Source of the DNA: Oryzomonas japonica
GTDB taxonomy: Bacteria; Desulfobacterota; Desulfuromonadia; Geobacterales; Pseudopelobacteraceae
Assembly (NCBI RefSeq): GCF_008802365.1
Contig: NZ_VZQZ01000004.1
Coordinates: 186,001 to 250,000 of the forward strand
Direction: 5' to 3'
Length of the DNA stretch: 64,000 bases
Of the stretch, positions 53,788-62,166 are shown in pieces. Made by a program: the position numbers and the translations under genes. Under the pieces are notes generated by a model. That model was not told the DNA's origin. It was given only the letters and a program-made list of their open reading frames with translations, and did no database searches. Every line of letters begins with the position of its first letter. Position 1 is the stretch's first letter.

Positions 53788-56088
53788 TCAGCGCCGTTTC
53801 CTGCCGCCCCGGCCTTTGCCCGTGCCGGGCGCAGCCCCCTTGGGCTCCACGCCGCCGCCCCGCTTGGGGCCGCTCACCCGCTTGCCTTTGATCGGTATCC
53901 GCGGGTACTCCTCGGCCGGCCCGGCGCCGGCCGTGACCTTGGGCGGCGCGGAGGGGGTATGGGCCGCCAGGGTGAACTCGATGCGCCGGGTGGCCGGGGT
54001 GACCGCCGCCACCGTGACCCGCGCCTTGTCGCCGATGCGGAAGACGCGCCGCAGCCGGCTGCCCACCAGGGAGTGCTGCTTCTCCTGAAAGGTGTACTGG
54101 TCGTCGTCCAGGGTGGAGATGTGCACCAGCCCCTCCACGAACAACTCCTCCAGCTCCACGAAAAAGCCGAAGCCGGTCACCCCGGTGATATAGCCGTCGA
54201 ACTCCTCGCCCAGATGCTGCTGCATGTACTGGACCTTCTTCATCTCCACCACGTCCCGCTCGGCCTCCATGGCCACCCGCTCCCGCTTGCTGGTGTGCTC
54301 GGCCGTCTCCCCCAGGTGTTCGGTGGCGATGGCGAGCTGTTTGCCGCGGCGCTTGTCCTCTTTCTTCTCGTCCAGGGCCAGGATCGCCTTGAGGATGCGG
54401 TGCACCACCAGGTCGGGGTAGCGCCGGATGGGGGAGGTGAAGTGGCAGTAGCAGGGGGAGGCCAGGCCGAAATGCCCCAGGTTCTCGGCGGCGTAGCGGG
54501 CCTGTTTCATGCAGCGCAGCAGGGCGTAGTTGAGCATGCGCTCCTCGGGCCGCCCCTCGGCCTGGGCCAAAAGCCGCTGCAATTCTGAGGGGTTGACCCG
54601 GTCCTCCACCAGGGCGAACTCGTAGCCGAAGCCGTAGATGAACTCCTGGAAGTCGTGGAGCTTGGCCGGGTCCGGGTTCTCGTGGATGCGGTAGAGGAAC
54701 GGGATCTCCCGGGAGGTGACGAAGGCGGCCACCGCCTCGTTGGCCGCCAGCATGAACTCCTCGATCAACTGGTGGGCCAGGTTGCGTTCGGCCCGGACGA
54801 TCCCTTCGGTCCGGCCGGTCAGGCCGATGATGATCTCCGGCTCGGGCAGGTCGAAGTCGATGCTCCCCCGTTTCTTGCGCATGGCCATCAGGATCAGGGC
54901 CAGCTCCTTCATCTCGCCCAGCATGGGGGCCAGGGGACGGTGCTTGTCCGTCACCTCCGGGTCGTTGTCCACGATGATCTGCTTGACGATGGTGTAGGTC
55001 AGGCGGGCGGTGCTCTTGATGACGCTGGGGTAGAAGGCGCTCTCCACCATGCGGCCGGTGGCGTCGAAGAGCATCTCGGCGGTCATGGTCAGGCGCTCCA
55101 CCTGGGGGTTGAGGGAACAGATGCCGTTGGAGAGCCGTTCGGGCAGCATGGGGATGCAGCGGTCCGGGAAGTAGACCGAGGTGCCGCGCAGATAGGCCTC
55201 CCGGTCCAGGGGGCTGCCGGGCGTCACATAGGCGGAGACGTCGGCGATGGAGACCCACAACCGGAAATTGCCCCCCTCCCGGCGCAGGGCGACGGCGTCG
55301 TCGAAGTCCCGGGCCGTCTCGCCGTCGATGGTGACGGTGGCCATGCCCCGCAGGTCCACGCGCCCCTTCAACTCCCCTTTGGTAACCGCCTCGGGCACGG
55401 CGTCGGCCTCGGCCAGCACGTCGGGGCCGAACTCATGGGGCAGGTCGAAGCGGCGGATGACCGACTGGACCTCCACCTCCGGGTCGTCGGGCCATCCCAG
55501 GATCTCCACGATGCGCCCCTCTGCCGGGCGGCCGCCGATCGGGTAGGCGGTCAGTTCGGCCACAACCTGCTGGCCGTCCTCGGCCCTGCCGCGTCCCTTG
55601 GGGGGGATGACGACCGCCAGGTTGAGGCGCTGGTCGTCGGAGATGACCACCGCGCCGCGGCGGCTCTCCTCAAAGCGCCCCACGATCCGGGTGGTGGCCC
55701 GCTCCACCACGTTCACGATCCGCCCGTCCAGCTTGCTCCCCCCCATGCGGCTCTGGTTGGCGGTCGCCTCCACCAGGTCGCCGTGCAGGGCGTTCTTCAT
55801 GAACTTGGCCGGGATGAAGATATCCTCGCCGCCCCCCTCGGGCGCAACGAAGCCGTAGCCGTCGCGGTGGACCGAGATCCGGCCGCGCACGGTCTTTACC
55901 TGGCCCGGCAGGACGTAGCTGTTGCCCCGCAGGCGGGTCACCTCGCCGTTATCCGCCATCTCCTCCAGCAGGTTCTTCAGTTCGCGCTTCAGGTGGCGGC
56001 CGCCGAAGTCGCGCAGCAGGGTCGAGAACAGGACCGCCCCCCCGTATTCCTTGAGGAGCGCCAGAATTTGTTTTTTTGAAACCGTCAT
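53788..56088 (-). CDS. rnr: Ribonuclease R
   Basis: 766-residue 3'-5' exoribonuclease that degrades structured RNA and takes part in rRNA quality control and trans-translation. Order: helix-turn-helix-like N-terminus, cold-shock OB domain (GRISVHRDGYGFVAPEGGGE), RNB catalytic domain with metal Asp residues in TIDGETARDFDDAVAL and RGTSVYFPDRCIPMLP, S1 domain (FDGYITGVTGFGFFVELEEL), and a basic tail (KGRGGRKRR). The start at 56088 has only a weak ribosome site; the frame continues to 56208 without family sequence. Confidence 0.93.
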   Translation of the reverse strand: MTVSKKQILALLKEYGGAVLFSTLLRDFGGRHLKRELKNLLEEMADNGEVTRLRGNSYVLPGQVKTVRGRISVHRDGYGFVAPEGGGEDIFIPAKFMKNALHGDLVEATANQSRMGGSKLDGRIVNVVERATTRIVGRFEESRRGAVVISDDQRLNLAVVIPPKGRGRAEDGQQVVAELTAYPIGGRPAEGRIVEILGWPDDPEVEVQSVIRRFDLPHEFGPDVLAEADAVPEAVTKGELKGRVDLRGMATVTIDGETARDFDDAVALRREGGNFRLWVSIADVSAYVTPGSPLDREAYLRGTSVYFPDRCIPMLPERLSNGICSLNPQVERLTMTAEMLFDATGRMVESAFYPSVIKSTARLTYTIVKQIIVDNDPEVTDKHRPLAPMLGEMKELALILMAMRKKRGSIDFDLPEPEIIIGLTGRTEGIVRAERNLAHQLIEEFMLAANEAVAAFVTSREIPFLYRIHENPDPAKLHDFQEFIYGFGYEFALVEDRVNPSELQRLLAQAEGRPEERMLNYALLRCMKQARYAAENLGHFGLASPCYCHFTSPIRRYPDLVVHRILKAILALDEKKEDKRRGKQLAIATEHLGETAEHTSKRERVAMEAERDVVEMKKVQYMQQHLGEEFDGYITGVTGFGFFVELEELFVEGLVHISTLDDDQYTFQEKQHSLVGSRLRRVFRIGDKARVTVAAVTPATRRIEFTLAAHTPSAPPKVTAGAGPAEEYPRIPIKGKRVSGPKRGGGVEPKGAAPGTGKGRGGRKRR

Positions 56089-56295
56089 AAGTATATCCCA
56101 TCGTCGTGTGGTAGTTCGTGCGTTATGAGCCGCATGATATGCTTTTTTGCCGCAATTTGCGATACTTTCCTGCTGTTTACCCCCCGGGAACGTCGCTCTG
56201 CCCCGCAAGCCCGCTCATTTTTTCCCTTCCCGGCCCGGCGGAGTGAGGTAGAATAGAAAGTATGAAATGACACGTTAGGGAAAGGAGTGGATGGG

Positions 56296-57258
56296 ATGAA
56301 AGCGATACGCGTTGCTCAATTCGGGCCTCCCGAGGTCCTGGCGCTGCACAAGGTGGCCGACCTGGAGCCGGGGCCGGGCCAGGTGGTGGTGACGGTCAAG
56401 GCTGCCGGGGTCAACCCGGTGGATACCTATATCCGTTCCGGTCAGTACAAACACGCCCCGGAACTGCCCTATACGCCGGGGATCGACGGCGCCGGGGTGA
56501 TCGCTGCGGTGGGGCCGGAGGTGAAGCATCGCCGGGTGGGGGACCGGGTGTACGTGGCCTGGTCCGTCTCCGGCACCTATGGGGAGCAGGTGCTTTGCAC
56601 CGAGTTCCAGACCCACCCCCTGCCCGACGGGATCACCTTCAGCCAGGGGGCTGCCATCGGGGTTCCCTACGGCGCAGCCTATCGCGCCCTGTTCCAGCGG
56701 GCCCATGCCTGTGCCGGCGAAACGGTGCTGGTGCACGGCGCCAGCGGCGGGGTGGGGCTCGGTGCGGTGCAACTCGCCCGGGCGGCCGGGCTGCGGGTGA
56801 TCGGCACCGCCGGCACCGACCAGGGGCGGGCGCTGGTACAGGCCCAGGGGGCGCACCTAGTGCTCAATCACCACGAGCCGGGCTATCTGGACAAACTGGC
56901 CGGCCTGACCTGCGGTAAAGGTGTGGATGTGATCCTGGAGATGCTGGCCAACGTGAACCTGGCCAAGGACCTGACGGTGCTGGCCACGGGCGGCCGGGTC
57001 GCGGTGATCGGCAGCCGGGGCCGGATCGAGATCGACCCGCGGGACGCCATGGGGCGGGAGGCCTCGATCCTGGGGGTCACCCTGTTCAACGCCACGCCCC
57101 AGGACCTGGCCTCCATGCATGCAGCATTCGTGGCCGGCCTGGAAAACGGCACCCTGCGGCCGGTGGTGAGCAGGGAACTCCCCCTGGCCGAGGCGGCGGC
57201 GGCCCATCACGCCGTCATGGAGGCCAACACCCTGGGCAAGATCGTGCTGATCCCCTGA
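56296..57258 (+). CDS. NADPH:quinone reductase-like zeta-crystallin family enzyme
   Basis: 320-residue medium-chain reductase without zinc ligands. VTVKAAGVNPVDTYIRSGQY and YTPGIDGAGVIAAVG are the quinone reductase signatures; the cofactor loop is GASGGVGLGAVQLARAAG, and GRVAVIGSRG follows. It reduces quinones or other electrophilic carbonyls with NADPH; the real substrate is unknown. The ATG at 56296 is chosen because AAAGGAG sits 8 bases upstream; a GTG at 56287 would overlap that site. A Family A repeat follows the stop. Confidence 0.9.
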   Translation: MKAIRVAQFGPPEVLALHKVADLEPGPGQVVVTVKAAGVNPVDTYIRSGQYKHAPELPYTPGIDGAGVIAAVGPEVKHRRVGDRVYVAWSVSGTYGEQVLCTEFQTHPLPDGITFSQGAAIGVPYGAAYRALFQRAHACAGETVLVHGASGGVGLGAVQLARAAGLRVIGTAGTDQGRALVQAQGAHLVLNHHEPGYLDKLAGLTCGKGVDVILEMLANVNLAKDLTVLATGGRVAVIGSRGRIEIDPRDAMGREASILGVTLFNATPQDLASMHAAFVAGLENGTLRPVVSRELPLAEAAAAHHAVMEANTLGKIVLIP

Positions 57259-57266
57259 CACAAGTT

Positions 57267-57414
57267 TAAGAGGTTGTTGAAAAACAGCCATCAGGCCTTC
57301 GTCCTCAAAAGCCCTTTCGTGCGGCGTAGCGCTGCTACGCCTCCTCAGGGCTTGTCTCGCGGGTGCGACGATCTGACTATTTTTGAACAACCTGAGTGTT
57401 TCGACAGCCTCTTA
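57267..57414. repeat. Family A MITE-like element, copy 3
   Basis: The inner unit 57271-57393 has ends AGGTTGTTGAAAAA / TTTTTGAACAACCT and the core GGCGTAGCGCTGCTACGCC; the outer layer TAAGAGG / CCTCTTA extends it to about 148 bases. It starts 8 bases after the quinone reductase stop. Confidence 0.88.
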
Positions 57415-57457
57415 GAGGCTAAATGGAATGAAAGGGGCGGCCGGAGGGGAGGGGGCG

Positions 57458-57925
57458 TCAGAACCCGCAGCCGCCCCCCTGCTTTTGGTGATACTTCTGG
57501 TGGTACGCCTCCGCTTCCCAGAAGGTGGTGGCGGGGACGATCTCGGTCACGATCCTGCGGCGCAGCCTGCCCGAAAGGTCGAGGCGCTCCAGGGCCGCCT
57601 CGGCGGCCTGGCGCTGCTCCTCGGAATGGTAGAAGATGGCCGAGCGGTACTGGTCGCCCACGTCCGGCCCCTGGCGATTCAGTTGGGTCGGGTCGTGGCA
57701 CTCCCAGAACAGGTCCAGGAGCCGGTCGTAGGTTGTCAATTGGGGATCGAAGGTGATCTCCACCGCCTCGGCATGGCCGGTGGCATGGCTGCATACATCG
57801 CCATAGGTGGGGTTTTCGGTGCGGCCGCCCGTGTAGCCGACCCTGGTGGCCACGACGCCGGGCGCATCCATGAATGCGTCTTCCACGCCCCAGAAACAGC
57901 CGGCGGCAAAGGTTGCTATCTCCAT
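57458..57925 (-). CDS. msrA: Peptide-methionine (S)-S-oxide reductase MsrA
   Basis: 155 residues. Repairs S-methionine sulfoxide in proteins. Catalytic Cys in [11 protein letters not shown] at residue 10; [21 protein letters not shown] and [12 protein letters not shown] are family motifs; a C-terminal resolving Cys lies in QGGGCGF. Start at [10 protein letters not shown] (57925). It is 50 bases downstream of yebC on the same strand, past a terminator. Cytoplasmic, no signal peptide. Confidence 0.95.
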   Translation of the reverse strand: MEIATFAAGCFWGVEDAFMDAPGVVATRVGYTGGRTENPTYGDVCSHATGHAEAVEITFDPQLTTYDRLLDLFWECHDPTQLNRQGPDVGDQYRSAIFYHSEEQRQAAEAALERLDLSGRLRRRIVTEIVPATTFWEAEAYHQKYHQKQGGGCGF

Positions 57926-57939
57926 GCGGCCTCCCAAAA

Positions 57940-57964
57940 GAAAAGGGGGCCGAAGCCCCCTTGA
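57940..57964 (-). terminator. Terminator after yebC
   Basis: On the minus strand AAGGGGGCTTCGGCCCCCTT is followed by TTCTTTT: a UUCG-type tetraloop hairpin. Confidence 0.8.
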
Positions 57965-57974
57965 TTGTCTCTGC

Positions 57975-58721
57975 CTACATATCCAGCTTTTCCATCTCTT
58001 CCGCCGAGATGTCGAAGTTGGCGTACACGTTCTGCACGTCGTCGTTGTCCTCCAGCTTGTCCATCAGCTTGAGCATGGTTTCGGCGTGCCTCCCCTCCAA
58101 CTCCACCTGGGTCTGGGGGATCATGGTGATCTCGGCGCTGACCATCTTGAAGCCCTTGGCCGCCAGGGCCTCCCTGACCTCGATGAACGAGCCCGGCTCG
58201 GTCGTGACCTCGATCTGGTCGTCCTGCTCGGCCACGTCCTCGGCGCCCGCCTCGATGGCGGCCTCGAACAACTGCTCGAAATCCACCGAATTGTCGTAGA
58301 CGATGAGCCCTTTTTTGCTGAACATCCAGGCAACGCAGCCCGCCTCGCCCATGTTCCCGTTGTTCTTGGTGAAGATGCTGCGGATATCGGAGACGGAACG
58401 GTTGCGGTTGTCGGTCAGGACCTCCACCAGCACCGCCGCCCCGCCGGGGCCGTACCCCTCGTAGACGATCTCTTCGTAGGTAACCCCTTCCATCCCGCCG
58501 GTACCCTTCTTGATGGCCCGGTCGATGTTGTCCTTGGGCATATTCTCGGCCTTGGCCTTATCGACCGCGGTCCGCAGGCGCGGGTTACCGTTGGGGTCGC
58601 CGCCCCCCAGTTTGGCGGCAACGGAAATCTCCTTGATCAGCTTGGTGAATACCTTGCCCCTTTTGGCATCCGCTGCGCCCTTTTTGTGCTTGATGGTGCT
58701 CCATTTATTATGACCTGACAT
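57975..58721 (-). CDS. yebC: YebC/PmpR family transcriptional regulator
   Basis: 248 residues from [20 protein letters not shown], the hallmark of YebC proteins. Further motifs: [59 protein letters not shown]. The family acts as DNA-binding regulators and, in recent work, as ribosome-linked factors easing translation of proline stretches; which role applies here is unknown. A GTG at 58730 is possible but the ATG matches the family. It is divergent from a lipoprotein gene. Confidence 0.94.
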   Translation of the reverse strand: MSGHNKWSTIKHKKGAADAKRGKVFTKLIKEISVAAKLGGGDPNGNPRLRTAVDKAKAENMPKDNIDRAIKKGTGGMEGVTYEEIVYEGYGPGGAAVLVEVLTDNRNRSVSDIRSIFTKNNGNMGEAGCVAWMFSKKGLIVYDNSVDFEQLFEAAIEAGAEDVAEQDDQIEVTTEPGSFIEVREALAAKGFKMVSAEITMIPQTQVELEGRHAETMLKLMDKLEDNDDVQNVYANFDISAEEMEKLDM

Positions 58722-58842
58722 CCTTCCCACTCCTTCGAAAAAATGTGGTGTAGCTTTTTTTGTTGCTATAAAAAGTGACAGACATTAGCATGGCGACCAC
58801 GCTACTGTCCAGAGGGAAAAACTGCACAAAGGGGGCAAAAAT

Positions 58843-59220
58843 ATGATGCCGATCATATGCTACCTCAGACGATTCGGGCTCCTGTCGCTTGTCACGGTGG
58901 CGCTTTTGGCCGGCTGCGCCGGGGTGGATTCCAACACCCGCGACGATGCCTCCACTCTTCCCCCGATCCTGACCCAGGACGAGGTTATCCGTCCCTACGT
59001 CAAGATCGGCAGGATTCAAATCACCCGCGAGGTGTTCAAAACCGACGCCCTGAACAATACCGACGTCTACGACTGGGGCACTGCGGCCCTGCGCCGGGAG
59101 GCGGCCAAGATGGGGGCGGATGCCATTATCTTCCCCGAGATCAACGGCTCCTATATCATGTCGGTTGTGATACCCTCAACCGAGTACCGCGCCACCGGGG
59201 TGGCGATCAAGTTCAAATAA
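58843..59220 (+). CDS. Small lipoprotein with a conserved C-terminal heavy-metal-binding-like domain
   Basis: 125 residues. Signal peptide with lipobox LLAGC (Cys near 25). The mature part, YVKIGRIQITREVF and AALRREAAKMGADAIIFPEI, has the beta-alpha-beta pattern of small YbjQ/DUF-type lipoproteins found in Geobacter-like genomes. The exact family is not identified. No other gene is near on the strand; tRNA-Cys follows 54 bases later. Confidence 0.75.
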   Translation: MMPIICYLRRFGLLSLVTVALLAGCAGVDSNTRDDASTLPPILTQDEVIRPYVKIGRIQITREVFKTDALNNTDVYDWGTAALRREAAKMGADAIIFPEINGSYIMSVVIPSTEYRATGVAIKFK

Positions 59221-59274
59221 ATGGATTGACAGGCCTGAGCTAATTTTATATAAGAAACGTCCACATTTCATCGT

Positions 59275-59349
<75 letters not shown>

Positions 59350-59358
59350 AACAAATTC

Positions 59359-59392
59359 AAAGGGTTAGCCTGATCGGCTGGCCCTTTTTTTG
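59359..59392 (+). terminator. Terminator after tRNA-Cys
   Basis: AAAGGGTTAGCC, loop TGATC, GGCTGGCCCTTTTTTT, with a long T run. Confidence 0.8.
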
Positions 59393-59729
59393 TTTGTTGC
59401 GGGACGTTTTGTGGAACAACACCCCCCTGCCTGATGGATGTAGCTTATCTGATTATTTGACGCTGTAGCAAAACGACACAAAACGAGGCATCTGGAACTA
59501 TTCCAGGTGCCTTTTTTCGTATGATAACAGGTTGTTTTGCAAGAGCCCCCGGAATGGTAATTTTATTAACATTTTCGGAATAGTGTTAATATTTTTAACA
59601 TACTGATATTACAGTTGAATTGTGGACTTTTGTGGCGTAAACATATCTTGCTTCACCCGCAGAATTCATGGGTGATTACCGTTTTTAGGATATTCGTCGT
59701 TGAACCAAGAAAAGGAGCTAAACAATCGG
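59393..59729. other. Intergenic region with inverted repeats upstream of the NERD-helicase
   Basis: AT-rich 337 bases. It contains CGTTTTGTG (59405-59413) and its inverse CACAAAACG (59477-59485), then a second terminator-like hairpin, AGGCATCTGGAAC / TTCCAGGTGCCTTTTTT, at about 59486-59517. No gene is supported. Confidence 0.6.
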
Positions 59730-61502
59730 ATGGCTACCCTCATTCCTGCTTTAAGCACCTGCTTAAAGAAAATGACGCAAGGGGAAAAACGTTTTGCCGG
59801 CCGGCTTGAGAGCAAGCTGGATGACGACTATCTCTGCTGGTACAACGTGCCAATTGGCCGGTCAAGCCGCTATCCTGACTTCATTATTCTGCATCCGCAA
59901 CGAGGGATTATCGTTCTTGAGGTCAAGGACTGGCGGGTTGATTATATCCAGGACATCAGCCCGACAAGTTTCAAACTGCTGATCAATGACGCCGTCAAGG
60001 ACGAGAAGAATCCCTTTGAACAGGCCCATGAGTATATTACCGAGATTATAAATATCCTTAAGCGTGATCCGCAGTTGGTGTGTGCGGAGAACGGCAAGCT
60101 GCTTTTCCCCTGGACGTGGGGTGTTGTCCTTACCAATATCAGCCGCAAGGTTTTCGACCTGCACGAGATGGATAATGTGATTCCGTCCCATCGGGTGATT
60201 TGCCAGGATGAAATGCTCGATACGATTGACCCCTTGGTGTTTCAGGAACAGCTTTGGGGGATGTTTACCTACCACAACAAGGGGATGCTGACCCTTCCAC
60301 AGATAGAACGTGTCCGCTGGCATCTCTTCCCTGAAATACGCATTCCTTACAAACAGGCATCTCTTTTCGATTTCCAGGACGGTGCGGATATAACACCACC
60401 GGATATTATCAAGGTGATGGATTTGCAGCAGGAACAACTTGCCCGGAGCCTGGGGGAAGGCCACAGGGTGATTCATGGCGTGGCGGGTTCCGGCAAGACG
60501 CTGATCCTGGGGTTCAGGGCGGAGTATCTGGCGCAGGTCTGTTCACGGCCGATTCTGATTCTTTGTTACAACAAGGTTCTTGCCCGGCGTCTGGAAGAGT
60601 TGATGGAATCACGGGGACTCGGGGCAAAGGTGCAGGTGCGCCATTTCCACAAGTGGTGCCGGGACCAGTTGAACGCTTTCCATGTGGGGCTGCCGGCAAA
60701 AGGTCTGAGCGACGATGAATTTAGCGATGAGTTGGTGGATGCGGTAATTCGCGCGGTGGATAGTAAACATATCCCGGCAGGCCAGTATGATGCGGTGTTG
60801 ATTGACGAGGGGCACGATTTCCGGCCGGAGTGGTTGAAGCTCATTGTGCAGATGGTGAATCCGCGCTCAAATTCCTTGCTGGTGCTGTACGATGACGCAC
60901 AGTCTATCTACAACAAGAAGAAACGTGGGTTCAGCTTTAAGAGTGTCGATATTCAGGCGACGGGGCGCACAACGATCCTAAAGGTGAATTATCGAAATAC
61001 CAAGGAGATCCTTGATTGTGCGACGCGGTTTGCCCAGGGGCTTCTGATAGCGCAGGATTCGGACGATGATTCAATCCCGCGTATTGCGCCGATTTCAGGC
61101 GGTGAGAGCGGGGAAAAGCCGATCTTGATCAAGCTGCCGACCTTGAAGGATGAGGTGGATTATATTGTCGCCAAGCTGAAAGAGGCGCACCAGCAGGGGC
61201 ACGAGTGGAAAGACATGGCGGTTTTATTCCGGCATTGGAAGCCAATGGGGGAAGAAATTTGCAATGCGATGTTTAAGGCCGGAATTCCTGTTAGTGGGAA
61301 AAAAACTATTCAGTTTAGCGCCAGCGCAAAAAGTGTATCGTTTTTGTCGTACAACAGCAGCAAAGGGCTTGAGTTTCCCCTCGTGGCGATTCCGGGGGTT
61401 TGTTTTCCGTCAGAGGGATCAAAGGCGGATGAAGCAGAGGCGCAGCTTCTGTATGTGGCTATGACGCGGGCGACGAAACAGTTGATTATGACGGGTAAGT
61501 GA
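59730..61502 (+). CDS. NERD-domain nuclease fused to a UvrD-like helicase
   Basis: 590 residues from MATLIPALSTCLKKMTQGEK. The NERD nuclease at about 15-130 has Asp50, Glu64 and Lys66 (RYPDFIIL ... IVLEVKDW), the PD-ExK pattern. SF1 helicase from about 235: Walker A HGVAGSGKTLILGF, Walker B-like IDEGHDF, DDAQSIY, VNYRNTKEIL, and a C-terminal motif LLYVAMTRATKQL. Such fusions are predicted DNA-repair or antiphage proteins. The ATG at 59730 has an AAGGAG site 12 bases away; a TTG at 59700 is an alternative. Stands alone beside tRNA-Cys. Confidence 0.9.
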   Translation: MATLIPALSTCLKKMTQGEKRFAGRLESKLDDDYLCWYNVPIGRSSRYPDFIILHPQRGIIVLEVKDWRVDYIQDISPTSFKLLINDAVKDEKNPFEQAHEYITEIINILKRDPQLVCAENGKLLFPWTWGVVLTNISRKVFDLHEMDNVIPSHRVICQDEMLDTIDPLVFQEQLWGMFTYHNKGMLTLPQIERVRWHLFPEIRIPYKQASLFDFQDGADITPPDIIKVMDLQQEQLARSLGEGHRVIHGVAGSGKTLILGFRAEYLAQVCSRPILILCYNKVLARRLEELMESRGLGAKVQVRHFHKWCRDQLNAFHVGLPAKGLSDDEFSDELVDAVIRAVDSKHIPAGQYDAVLIDEGHDFRPEWLKLIVQMVNPRSNSLLVLYDDAQSIYNKKKRGFSFKSVDIQATGRTTILKVNYRNTKEILDCATRFAQGLLIAQDSDDDSIPRIAPISGGESGEKPILIKLPTLKDEVDYIVAKLKEAHQQGHEWKDMAVLFRHWKPMGEEICNAMFKAGIPVSGKKTIQFSASAKSVSFLSYNSSKGLEFPLVAIPGVCFPSEGSKADEAEAQLLYVAMTRATKQLIMTGK

Positions 61503-61540
61503 TCGTATTTTCTAGACCCCGTGTTACTTTGAAAGAAACC

Positions 61541-61583
61541 AAAAAGGCCTGTCTCCTTTGCATGGAGGCAGGCCTTTTTTTAT
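61541..61583. terminator. Bidirectional terminator between the helicase and HU
   Basis: AAAAAGGCCTGTCTCC, loop TTTGCAT, GGAGGCAGGCCTTTTTTT, between convergent genes. Confidence 0.9.
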
Positions 61584-61603
61584 AGCCATGGTGCCGCGAA
61601 AGA

Positions 61604-61870
61604 CTACAGCCCCTTCAATTCCTTGCCGGGGGTGAACTTGCCGCTCTTGGAAGCCGCAATCTTGAGCGGGGCTCCCGTCTGCGGGTTACGGCCTTCCCTG
61701 GCTGCCCTGGCGGACACCGAGAAGGTGCCGAAGCCAACCAGCGCAACCTTGTCGCCGGCCTTGAGGGCTTTCGTTACGGCCCCGGTGAAGGCGTTCAGCG
61801 CTTCGGCGGCCTGGGCCTGTGTCAGTCCCGCTTCCTCTGCTATCTCTTTTACCAGTTCTGCTTTGGTCAT
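61604..61870 (-). CDS. HU family DNA-binding protein
   Basis: 88 residues from [20 protein letters not shown], with [16 protein letters not shown] and the DNA-binding arm [20 protein letters not shown] with its conserved Pro. A nucleoid-bending protein (HupA/HupB type). An earlier in-frame ATG (61876) overlaps the ribosome site GGAGG, so 61870 is preferred. Length is normal (about 90). Monocistronic, with a terminator downstream. Confidence 0.94.
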   Translation of the reverse strand: MTKAELVKEIAEEAGLTQAQAAEALNAFTGAVTKALKAGDKVALVGFGTFSVSARAAREGRNPQTGAPLKIAASKSGKFTPGKELKGL

Positions 61871-61876
61871 GGTCAT

Positions 61877-62166
61877 CCTCCAGTTTTTGTCGTTTGCCCG
61901 AGAGTGGGCTTCTGGAGAATATAACCCGAGATGCTGTGCGGCTGCAAGGGCAATTACCGGCGTTTTATCCTTTCACCGGTAATTTCCCGGTGATTTCCGC
62001 TCAGCCATCACAGATGAAGGGGGGACAAGCCCTCCACGGCAGAGAAGATCTCGAACAGGGCCATGGTTCCTGCAAAGTCGCGAATCGCGCCGAATCGTAC
62101 CGCCAACCAGCCGGTAGGGAGTACGGTGATTAATCCTCCTCTACACCGCACCTTCCCGCAGGCTGC
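61877..62166. other. 290-base intergenic region upstream of HU
   Basis: Contains inverted repeat AATTACCGG ... CCGGTAATT (about 61951-61984) followed by a related CCCGGTGATTT. No gene is supported. It presumably holds the HU promoter. Confidence 0.5.
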
